DNA of 7,831 nucleotides from Gemmatimonadota bacterium. GTDB lineage: Bacteria; Gemmatimonadota; Gemmatimonadetes; Gemmatimonadales; Gemmatimonadaceae. Made by a program: the position numbers and the translations under genes. Positions 1 to 6,081 of the stretch are shown piece by piece. The notes under the pieces were generated by a model. The model did not search any database. It saw only the letters and a program-made list of their open reading frames with translations, and was not told the origin of the DNA. The stretch covers positions 1 through 7,831 of the forward strand of contig JAQBQC010000252.1 of NCBI GenBank assembly GCA_028287205.1, given 5' to 3'. The stretch's first letter is position 1, and the number at the start of each line of letters is the position of its first letter.

Positions 1-1511
1 GCGACGCCCATCTCCACGGCGCGGAATCCCGCGACGGCGACATCGACCAACGCGGCGGATGGAGCGTTCTTGCCGCGGCCAATGCCCGTGTAGCGATCGC
101 GCATCCCGTTCAGCGTCGCGGGATCGAAGAGGTTGCACGCATCCACGATTCCGGCCGCCGGCGCGTTTTCGATTTTGGCGCGGTGCTCCTGGTAGTAGCC
201 GTGCGCCGTGCACAGGAAGATCACGTCCGCGTCCTCGAGCGCCGCGTCGAGATTCGTGGTGAAGCGCGACGTGAGCTTCGTCTTGGCGAGATTCTGATCG
301 CGCTCGTGCACGTACGGGTCGTGCAGCACCACGTCCGCGCCGTGGTCGAGCAGCGCCTGCGCGAGTACGAGCGTGGGCGAGTTGCGCGTGTCCTCGGAGT
401 CGAAGCGGTAGGCGACGCCGAGCAGCGCCGCGCGCTTGCCCTTGAGCGATCCAAAACGGCGCTCCGCGAGCGCGAGCGTGGCGGCGGGCGACTCGTCGTT
501 GATCGTGCGCGACGCGAGGATCAGGCTCTTCGATGTGTCTTCCTTCGCCTCGATCGCGCGCCACCAGAGGAGAATGCCATCCTTGGGCAGGCAGTGGCCG
601 CCAACGCCCACCGTGGGCACGAGCAGCGCGCCCGACGGCACGGCGCGCGGATCCGCGCTCGCGTCATCGCCGCGCGCGACCTTGGCGTTCACCTTGTCGC
701 GCAGCGCGAAGAAGTCGATGTCGTGCGCGTCGCAGTAGCGCGCCACCTCGGCCGCGTACGCGATGCGTACATCGCGATACGCGTTCTCGAGCGTCTTCAC
801 GATCTCGGCCGTGAGGCTGTTCGTGCGATAGACGATGCCGCCGGTGACGATGCGCGCGTACAGGCGCGCGATCAGCTCCGGTGTGCCGGGGTGCAGCCCG
901 CCCGCGAGCTTGTCCGCGCGCGCGACGCGCTCGACCAGGCGGCCGGGCATCACGCGATTCGGAGAGTTGCCGAGCAGGATGTCGCGGCCGTCGTGGAGCC
1001 CGTACTTCGCGAAGAGCGGGCGCACAACGGTGAGCATCGACGACGGCGCGAGCGTGGACTCGAACACGACGACGGGAACGTTGCCGGCGGGCTTCTTCTG
1101 CAGCGCGGTCGCGATCCCCTCGAGCGCCTCGAACAGCGGGCCGTACTCGGGTGCGAAGCCGTTCTTGTCGGTCTGCGTGCAGATGAGGATCATGTCAGCG
1201 TCGGCAAGATCGTCGTAGCTGTACGACGCGCTCAGCAGCCCTTCTTCCACGGACTCCGCCACGATCGAGTCGAGCGCTGGCTCGACACCGCCGATCGGCG
1301 ACTTTCCGGAGTTGATGGCGTCCACCTTCCATCCGGACGTGGGCGAGTTGCGCTGGACGACGAGCACCTTGGCGGGCTCGGTACCGCCCTCGCGGATGCG
1401 GGCGTGCGCGAGGAGTGCCGCCATTGGCATTCCCACGATTCCCGGTCCGACGACGGCGATCTTCTTCACGTGCCAGTCTGCGATCTCGTTGCCCTTCCAC
1501 GTCAGCGGCAT
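1..1511 (-). CDS. nucleotide sugar dehydrogenase, UDP-HexNAc (WecC/TviB-like) type, 3' end off the window
   Basis: This is a cytoplasmic NAD-dependent UDP-sugar 6-dehydrogenase that should oxidise a UDP-N-acetylhexosamine (or UDP-hexose) to the uronic acid with two NAD+. The 503 visible residues show a Rossmann start, KIAVVGPGIVGMP at 17-29 (the family usually has GLGYVGLP). ESTLAP follows at 151-156, the conserved Lys/Asn stretch EIVKTLENAYRDV at 236-248, and the catalytic Cys307 in GVGGHCLPKD (302-311). A C-terminal UDP-binding domain contains GVAYRFDSEDTRNSP (365-379) and HDPYV. The ENAYRDV and GGHC pattern favours the HexNAc dehydrogenases over UDP-glucose dehydrogenase. Usual length is 420-450 residues; here the frame passes GIGRG (476-480) and is still open at the edge. 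SPNRVMPG (183-190) replaces the usual SPERVxPG. The ATG is set by a GAGGGAG Shine-Dalgarno 9 bases upstream. The gene lies 34 bases after asnB, so probably the same transcript. The exact sugar is unknown. Confidence 0.9.
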   Translation of the reverse strand, partial: MPLTWKGNEIADWHVKKIAVVGPGIVGMPMAALLAHARIREGGTEPAKVLVVQRNSPTSGWKVDAINSGKSPIGGVEPALDSIVAESVEEGLLSASYSYDDLADADMILICTQTDKNGFAPEYGPLFEALEGIATALQKKPAGNVPVVVFESTLAPSSMLTVVRPLFAKYGLHDGRDILLGNSPNRVMPGRLVERVARADKLAGGLHPGTPELIARLYARIVTGGIVYRTNSLTAEIVKTLENAYRDVRIAYAAEVARYCDAHDIDFFALRDKVNAKVARGDDASADPRAVPSGALLVPTVGVGGHCLPKDGILLWWRAIEAKEDTSKSLILASRTINDESPAATLALAERRFGSLKGKRAALLGVAYRFDSEDTRNSPTLVLAQALLDHGADVVLHDPYVHERDQNLAKTKLTSRFTTNLDAALEDADVIFLCTAHGYYQEHRAKIENAPAAGIVDACNLFDPATLNGMRDRYTGIGRGKNAPSAALVDVAVAGFRAVEMGV

Positions 1512-1520
1512 GCAGCGATT

Positions 1521-1527
1521 CTCCCTC
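1521..1527 (-). promoter_or_regulatory. ribosome binding site of the sugar dehydrogenase
   Basis: The minus strand reads GAGGGAG followed by 9 bases and then ATG. The dehydrogenase frame stays open upstream into the end of asnB, so this strong site is what fixes the start at 1511. It lies in the only spacer between the two genes. Confidence 0.7.
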
Positions 1528-1545
1528 TGGTGAATTGAAAAGCGA

Positions 1546-3432
1546 TCAGCTCTGGTCGACGAACTGACGGAACCACATCTCGATGCTGAGCGCGCCCCAC
1601 ACGCGGCGACCGAAGGCGCCCTCGTTGGTGAGCAGCTTCTCGATCTCTTTCGTGTCGAAGATCCCGCGCTCGCGCGCGCGCGAGGACAGGAGCATGTCCG
1701 TCACCATGTCGCGCGTGCGGTCCTTCATCCACAGGTGCAGCGGCACCGGGAATCCCATCTTGTCCTTGCGATCGATCACCTGGTCGGGGACCATGTCGCG
1801 AGCAGCGCGCTTGAGCAGGTATTTGAGCTCGCCGCCCTTGAACTTCATCTTCGGCGGCATGCTCGTCACGAGATCCACGAGCCGGCGGTCGAGCAGCGGC
1901 ACGCGCGATTCGAGCGAGCTCGCCATGCTCGCCCGATCCTCCACGTGCATCAGCGCGGGAAGGGAGGCGACCATGTCGAAGTGCGTCATCTTGTTGTAGT
2001 ACGAGAGCGTGTCCGAGTGATTGAACACGGTCTGGAAGCGCGCGAACGCCGAGTCGGTCTCGTAGCCGGAGCGGAAGTCGTCCGTGAAGAGGCTGAGCGC
2101 GCCCGCACTTCGATCGACGAGCTTGAAGTAGCGCCGATCCATCGGCTCGAAGAGCCCCGAGCGCCAGAACTGCGTGAGCATTGGCTCGTACGCGCGCAGC
2201 ACCGGCAGATTCGGGATGATCGACTTGAGCGAGACGATGTGCTCCTGCTCCTCCGTCGTCTCGAAGATCGCGCCCTTGAGTGCCTGCTCGAGATACGCCA
2301 CGAGGTAGCGCGTGTATCCGCCGAAGATCTCGTCGCCGCCCTGTCCGCCGAGCACCACCTTCACGTGCTGCGCGGCGCAGCGCGAGACCATGTACTGCGG
2401 AAAGAGTCCGGGGCCGGCCACCGGCTCGTCCATGTGGTACACGAGCTTGTGCAGCACATCCGCGAAGTCGTTCGCGGAGGGCATGATCGTGTGCATCTCC
2501 GCGTTCACCGACTCGGCCACCGCGCGCGCGTACGGGCGCTCGTCGAACGCCGGGCCTTCGTCGAAGGCACCGGTGAAGGTCTTGAACCGCCCGCCCTGGT
2601 ACGCGCGCGCGGCGAAGCCCGTGACGATGCTCGAGTCGAGCCCGCCGGAGAGATAGGCGCCCACCGGTACGTCGCTGCGCATCTGGATGCGGATCGAGTC
2701 CTCGAGCAGCCGCCGCGTCTCGACGAGGAAGTACTCCTCGGTGTGGTACGGATCGATGACGAAGCTCGGCTCCCAGTAGCGCACGCGGCGCACGTCGCGC
2801 GACTTCAGGTTCACGACGTGGTAGTAGCCGGGGAGCACCTTGCCGACGTTCTCGAACAGCGTGTCCTCACCGATCACGAACTGGAATGTGAGGTAGTCGT
2901 TGAGCGAGGTGCGGTTCACGCCGGCCTTCACGTCACCGTGCGCCAGAATCGCCTTGATCTCCGACCCGAAGAGCATGCGGCGCTCGTCGGAATAGAAGTA
3001 GAGCGGCTTGATCCCGAAGTGGTCGCGCGCGGCGAGGACGATGTTCTTCGAGCGGTCGTGCAGCAGGAAGGCGAACATCCCGTTGAGCTGCTCGACGCAC
3101 GCTTCGCCGTACTCGTGGTACATCCGGAGAATGACCTCCGTGTCCGACGTCGTGCGGAAGGTGTGGCCGCGCTGCACGAGCTGCTCGCGCAGCTCCACGT
3201 AGTTGTAGATCTCGCCGTTGAAGACGAGCGTCACATCCTCCGCCGTCATCGGCTGGTCGCCGCTGACGAGATCGATGATCGAGAGGCGCTTGTGGTAGAA
3301 GCCGACCTGCCCGCAGACGTACGCGCCCTCGCCGTCGGGGCCGCGATGCGCGATCGCATGCGCCATCCGCGCCAACACAGGCTGCTCTACCGACGTGCCA
3401 TCGAAATGCACGACGCCAACTATTCCGCACAT
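1546..3432 (-). CDS. asnB: AsnB-type glutamine-dependent amidotransferase (asparagine synthase family)
   Basis: This is a complete 628-residue class II glutamine amidotransferase fused to an ATP-pyrophosphatase synthetase domain. The N-terminal glutaminase begins MCGIVG, with Cys2 as nucleophile, then HRGPDGEG (29-36), FNGEIYNY (71-78), TSDTEV (95-100) and RDHFGIKPLYF (136-146). The synthetase domain has the PPi loop SGGLDSS (262-268), LGGQGGDEIFGGY (361-373), HVEDRASMASSLESRVPLLD (496-515) and RKDKMGFPVP (555-564). Family members transfer glutamine ammonia to an adenylated carboxylate. True asparagine synthetases carry GEGxDE where this protein has GQGGDE (Gln364), so the acceptor may not be aspartate. 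AsnB paralogues in polysaccharide loci, such as WbpS of Pseudomonas and exosortase-associated ones, are known or thought to act on sugars. A UDP-sugar dehydrogenase follows directly. The ATG is certain because Cys2 must follow it. The start lies 6 bases after the deacetylase stop, so the genes are co-transcribed. The symbol denotes the family, not a proven reaction. Confidence 0.95.
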   Translation of the reverse strand: MCGIVGVVHFDGTSVEQPVLARMAHAIAHRGPDGEGAYVCGQVGFYHKRLSIIDLVSGDQPMTAEDVTLVFNGEIYNYVELREQLVQRGHTFRTTSDTEVILRMYHEYGEACVEQLNGMFAFLLHDRSKNIVLAARDHFGIKPLYFYSDERRMLFGSEIKAILAHGDVKAGVNRTSLNDYLTFQFVIGEDTLFENVGKVLPGYYHVVNLKSRDVRRVRYWEPSFVIDPYHTEEYFLVETRRLLEDSIRIQMRSDVPVGAYLSGGLDSSIVTGFAARAYQGGRFKTFTGAFDEGPAFDERPYARAVAESVNAEMHTIMPSANDFADVLHKLVYHMDEPVAGPGLFPQYMVSRCAAQHVKVVLGGQGGDEIFGGYTRYLVAYLEQALKGAIFETTEEQEHIVSLKSIIPNLPVLRAYEPMLTQFWRSGLFEPMDRRYFKLVDRSAGALSLFTDDFRSGYETDSAFARFQTVFNHSDTLSYYNKMTHFDMVASLPALMHVEDRASMASSLESRVPLLDRRLVDLVTSMPPKMKFKGGELKYLLKRAARDMVPDQVIDRKDKMGFPVPLHLWMKDRTRDMVTDMLLSSRARERGIFDTKEIEKLLTNEGAFGRRVWGALSIEMWFRQFVDQS

Positions 3433-3438
3433 GGTCGT

Positions 3439-3445
3439 CTACCTC
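3439..3445 (-). promoter_or_regulatory. ribosome binding site of asnB, containing the deacetylase stop codon
   Basis: The minus strand reads GAGGTAG, 6 bases before the asnB ATG. Its last three bases are the TAG that ends the deacetylase gene. A ribosome terminating there sits on the next Shine-Dalgarno, which suggests coupled translation. Confidence 0.65.
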
Positions 3446-4440
3446 GCCGCAGAGGGCGTAGCGGCGGCGGGCGCGGCGTCCGGAACGCGGCGTGCCAGGC
3501 GTGCACGGGCGCGAATCGCGCTCGCGTGCGCGGACATCGTCACAGGCGTGTGGTCTTCCGCGAGAATCGTCAGCGCCTTCGAGAACAGCTCGCGCTTGCG
3601 CTTCGACGGCAGATCCATTCCCGGGAAGAACGCCAGCTCGTGCACCTCGTCGCCGCCCATGAGATCGAGCGGATGCAGCAGGAAGCTCGGCTCCACACTC
3701 GCGGCGCGACACACCGCGAGCGCCGTGCGCAGATACCCGAACGCGAGCGCCTCGGACTTGCGCGCGAGGAAGAGCAGGTAGCTGAAGTGGAACGGCGCCT
3801 TGATCCCGGGAATCGTGGTGACCGGGATCTCGAGGAGCGACTGTCCGTTGCGCAGCGCCCACTCGTACGCGCCCGACGGCCGAAGCCCGTCGCGGAAGGT
3901 GCCGAAGAGCGTTTTGCGCTCGGGGGTTTTCGACATTCCCTTGCCGGCGGTCGCGAAGTAGTACGCGCGCGCCAGCGGCCCGAGATAAGTGGGCAGCGTG
4001 GACGCGTCGTACAGGTACTCGCGCGCGGCGAGCACCTCGAGCAGCGTCTCGCTCCAGCTGTAGCCGGGGCCGCGGAAGCCGCGCGGGCGCTCACCCGTCA
4101 CGGCCGCGATCGCATTCTCCGCGTTGATGATCTCCTCGGTGAGCTGCTCGCGCGTGTACAGATGCAGCCACGACTCGTGCTCGAAGGAGTGATTCCCCAC
4201 CTCGTGCCCGCGGGCGACGAGCGACGACAGCGCGTTGGCGTTGCTGTCCACCGTGGCATCGAAGCCGACGACGAAGAAGGTGATGCGCAGGCCGAGCTCC
4301 TCGAGCGTGTCGAGCGCGAGCGGCAGGAACGTCGGCAGATACGACGGGCGCTCGACCCAGCGCTGATCGCCGCGAATCTTCATGTACGACCAGAGATCGT
4401 CGACGTCGAGCGAGATGCTGCACAGCGGACGCTCAGACAT
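3439..4440 (-). CDS. polysaccharide deacetylase family protein (NodB/CE4 fold)
   Basis: This is a 333-residue protein with a NodB homology domain, expected to remove N- or O-acetyl (or similar) groups from a glycan or its precursor using a bound metal. Motif 1 is SLDVDD (10-15) in place of the classical TFDDG, as in deacetylases of exopolysaccharide loci. The metal-binding motif 2 is HSFEH (His84, His88) inside GHEVGNHSFEHESW. Motif 3 is GFRGPGYS (121-128). A late LLHPLDL supplies the His usual near the C-terminus. No signal peptide or membrane segment is evident, so it may act in the cytoplasm on a precursor or glycolipid. The last ~25 residues are Ala/Arg/Pro rich and probably disordered. 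The chosen ATG lies inside ATGTCTGA, overlapping the FAD gene stop by 8 bases. The same frame allows ATGs at 4464 and 4503, which would add 8 or 21 residues unlike the family. The Shine-Dalgarno is weak (GAGCGG), fitting translational coupling. Confidence 0.87.
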   Translation of the reverse strand: MSERPLCSISLDVDDLWSYMKIRGDQRWVERPSYLPTFLPLALDTLEELGLRITFFVVGFDATVDSNANALSSLVARGHEVGNHSFEHESWLHLYTREQLTEEIINAENAIAAVTGERPRGFRGPGYSWSETLLEVLAAREYLYDASTLPTYLGPLARAYYFATAGKGMSKTPERKTLFGTFRDGLRPSGAYEWALRNGQSLLEIPVTTIPGIKAPFHFSYLLFLARKSEALAFGYLRTALAVCRAASVEPSFLLHPLDLMGGDEVHELAFFPGMDLPSKRKRELFSKALTILAEDHTPVTMSAHASAIRARARLARRVPDAAPAAATPSAAR

Positions 4441-5770
4441 GGGCGGCCGCTCGTTCGGGAGCATCGAGGAACGGGGCGAGCACGGCGGCCTGGCGATTCG
4501 CAAGCCCGACGGTCTCGTTGAGATTGAGCGTGCCGCTCTCGATCTGCGCGGAGTTCACGACGAAGATGTTGGCGAGCGAGGTGCGCACCGGCGGCAGCGT
4601 CGTCTCGCTGTAGTCGAGCGTCGAGACCGCGAGCACGTCGCGCGCGCGCGCGATGCGAAACTCGATCACATCCGCGCGCGTGAAGTCCGGATACATCCGC
4701 TCGAGGGCGGCAAGGAAGGTCTCGCGCACCTCGTCGTCCGGTGCCTTCCAGAATGGATCGTCCTGCGCGAGGTAGCGCGGGAGATACACGAGGCTGTTGC
4801 CGCCGAACTGTTTCTTGTCCACGAGCGTGGTCATCTCGATCACACCGGTGAACGGCACCCAGCTATCCGTGATGTTCGTGACGTAGAAGGAGGCGAGCGG
4901 CTTCTTCATCAGCAGTGATGCGCACAACACGCCCTGGTAGACCACGCGGCCCAGCCGCTCGTGCTCGGCGTGCGACAGTTGCGGCACGAGGGACGGAATG
5001 CGATTCGCGGCGATCGTGAGGATGACGCGGTCGAAGCGCGCCGACGTGCCGTCGGCGAAGGTGACCTCGGCTTCCGTGCCGGAGTCGCGCACCGCCGTGA
5101 CGGGAGCGCCGGTGCGCAGCTCGATCCCCTTCTGCTCGAGATGCTTCTCGAAGCGCGCGAGCACCGTTGCGTAGCCGCCTTCGACGTAGCCGAACTGCTC
5201 GCGCTTGAGGCCCGAGCGGCGCGCGGCGTACATGCGCGCGATGATCGCCCAGATGAACGCGGCGCTCGCGATGCGATAGTTCTCTCCGAGCTTGCTCTTG
5301 AGCAGCGGAAGCCAGATGCGCTCGAACGTGCGCTTGCCACTGAGCTTCCGCAGCCAGTCGGCGACGGGGATCTTTTCGAGCGGACGCCAGTTCTTCACGC
5401 GCGACGCGTACACGATGGTACCGGCGAGGCGCATCTTGTCGATGAGCGAGAGCGGAGGGAACGCGAGGAACTCGAGACTCGTGGAGAGCGAATACAGAAC
5501 GCCGTCCGTATAAAAACCCGTGCGCGTCACGCCCCAATGCGGCTCGCCAACTCCGAGATCGCGGAGCAGCGCGAGCAGGTCGCGGTCCGATTGCAGGATG
5601 ACGTGATAGAAGCGATCCCACGTGTAGCCCGCGATCTGCTGCGATGCAGCGAGGCCGCCGGCCGTGCGCGCGCCCTCGAGCACGACCACCTCGTGGCCCT
5701 GCTCGCGCAACCGCAGCGCGAGTGTCATCCCGAGCGCACCGCCTCCCACGATTCCAATTCGGCTGGTCAT
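4433..5770 (-). CDS. FAD-dependent oxidoreductase, amine oxidase / protoporphyrinogen-oxidase-like (COG1232 type)
   Basis: This is a 445-residue flavoprotein and the first gene of the four-gene operon. The N-terminus is a dinucleotide-binding fold, IGIVGGGALGMTLALRLREQ, with the GxGxxG glycines followed about 18 residues later by the ribose-binding Glu in VVVLEG and by an AGGL loop. The central part contains AGYTWDRFYHVIL, and the C-terminus has the second FAD-contacting stretch SGTLNLNETVGLA, as expected for amine-oxidase-fold enzymes. Proteins of this type are common in polysaccharide and lipid clusters, but the substrate cannot be read from sequence. UDP-galactopyranose mutase, desaturase and protoporphyrinogen-oxidase-like roles are all conceivable; the last is unlikely here because no haem gene is nearby. 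The start is the ATG of a GTG-ATG pair; GTG at 5773 would add one residue. A weak GGA is the only Shine-Dalgarno-like match. The gene ends 8 bases inside the deacetylase gene. No membrane segment stands out. Confidence 0.87.
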   Translation of the reverse strand: MTSRIGIVGGGALGMTLALRLREQGHEVVVLEGARTAGGLAASQQIAGYTWDRFYHVILQSDRDLLALLRDLGVGEPHWGVTRTGFYTDGVLYSLSTSLEFLAFPPLSLIDKMRLAGTIVYASRVKNWRPLEKIPVADWLRKLSGKRTFERIWLPLLKSKLGENYRIASAAFIWAIIARMYAARRSGLKREQFGYVEGGYATVLARFEKHLEQKGIELRTGAPVTAVRDSGTEAEVTFADGTSARFDRVILTIAANRIPSLVPQLSHAEHERLGRVVYQGVLCASLLMKKPLASFYVTNITDSWVPFTGVIEMTTLVDKKQFGGNSLVYLPRYLAQDDPFWKAPDDEVRETFLAALERMYPDFTRADVIEFRIARARDVLAVSTLDYSETTLPPVRTSLANIFVVNSAQIESGTLNLNETVGLANRQAAVLAPFLDAPERAAAHV

Positions 5771-5916
5771 CACAACGACATCCGTACAACGGTTCCGAAC
5801 ATGCGGGCCCGTAAAGAGTTGCGTACTTCACGAGCGGCTCGATGCCGACGTGTAAGGAAAAATTCGATTGGTGCGCGAGCGTCCGCTGCGCAACGCGCTC
5901 CACGTCGTTTCAGGCG

Positions 5917-5932
5917 CGTGACAGGGATCACA
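5917..5932 (-). promoter_or_regulatory. CRP/FNR-family-like operator palindrome
   Basis: The minus strand reads TGTGATCCCTGTCACG. This matches the TGTGA-N6-TCACA pattern recognised by CRP-type regulators, apart from the last base. It lies about 150 bases upstream of the FAD oxidoreductase start, in the only long gap before the operon. A single short match can occur by chance, and neither the regulator nor the promoter is identified. Confidence 0.3.
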
Positions 5933-5948
5933 TGATTCATTGTAAGCC

Positions 5949-5964
5949 GGGGTGCCGCAACCCC
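5949..5964. repeat. short GC-rich inverted repeat (hairpin candidate)
   Basis: GGGGT and ACCCC form a 5-base-pair stem around a six-base GCCGCA loop. A second pair of arms, ATTCA (5935-5939) and TGAAT (5966-5970), could close an outer stem with an asymmetric internal loop. No T-run follows on either strand, so it does not look like a standard intrinsic terminator. It could be part of a leader RNA structure. Confidence 0.3.
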
Positions 5965-6034
5965 CTGAATGCTACTTTGCCAGCGAAGGCGGTCCAGGTG
6001 CGATTTCCGGAGGCTTCTGGTGATGTTGGAGGCC

Positions 6035-6052
6035 CGCTACGTGATAGTAGCG
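6035..6052. repeat. inverted repeat 30 bases after the kinase stop, weak terminator candidate
   Basis: CGCTAC and GTAGCG form a perfect 6-base-pair stem with the six-base loop GTGATA (plus strand). On the minus strand it begins 29 bases beyond the kinase stop, where a terminator would be expected, but GGGCC follows it and not a T-run. On the plus strand TAAAAT follows. Termination is therefore only a possibility. Confidence 0.35.
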
Positions 6053-6081
6053 TAAAATCCCACCAACACCGGACATCGCCT

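Larger units (their letters stand above)
5771..6081. other. 311-base gap between kinase and polysaccharide operon, probable regulatory region
   Basis: I see no convincing gene here on either strand. On the minus strand the region separates the kinase stop from the start of the FAD oxidoreductase, and it is visibly richer in A/T patches than the flanking genes. It holds two short hairpins (6035-6052 and 5949-5964), a CRP/FNR-like palindrome (5917-5932) and a 56-codon arginine-rich open frame (5770-5940). The operon promoter should lie here, but I found no pair of boxes close to TTGACA and TATAAT at proper spacing. The best -10-like words, TACAAT near 5944 and TACTAT near 6045, lack a good partner. 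Confidence 0.6.

Noticed and set aside
183..1538. A 451-codon plus-strand open frame opposite the sugar dehydrogenase
   Set aside because: It has the same antisense codon-bias signature; the minus strand carries GVGGHCLPKD and the rest of the dehydrogenase motifs.
1668..1685. Alternating CG run that might form Z-DNA or be a repeat
   Set aside because: It lies inside the asnB coding frame and is explained by successive Arg/Ala codons (SRARERG).
1735..4521. A 928-codon plus-strand open frame across asnB and the deacetylase
   Set aside because: It is exactly antisense to two genes with complete catalytic motifs. Its translation is Arg/His/Glu/Ala-rich with no recognisable domain, and it arises from G/C-ending codons on the real strand.
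4863..5903. A 346-codon minus-strand frame overlapping the FAD oxidoreductase in another frame
   Set aside because: It is very Arg-rich and motif-free, while the alternative frame has GxGxxG and a C-terminal FAD motif.
4961..5935. A 324-codon plus-strand open frame opposite the FAD oxidoreductase
   Set aside because: It is Arg/Glu/Ala-rich without motifs and antisense to a clear flavoprotein.
5949..6052. Intrinsic transcription terminators
   Set aside because: The stems are only 5-6 base pairs and neither is followed by a T-run on the minus strand, so they are listed as inverted repeats only.
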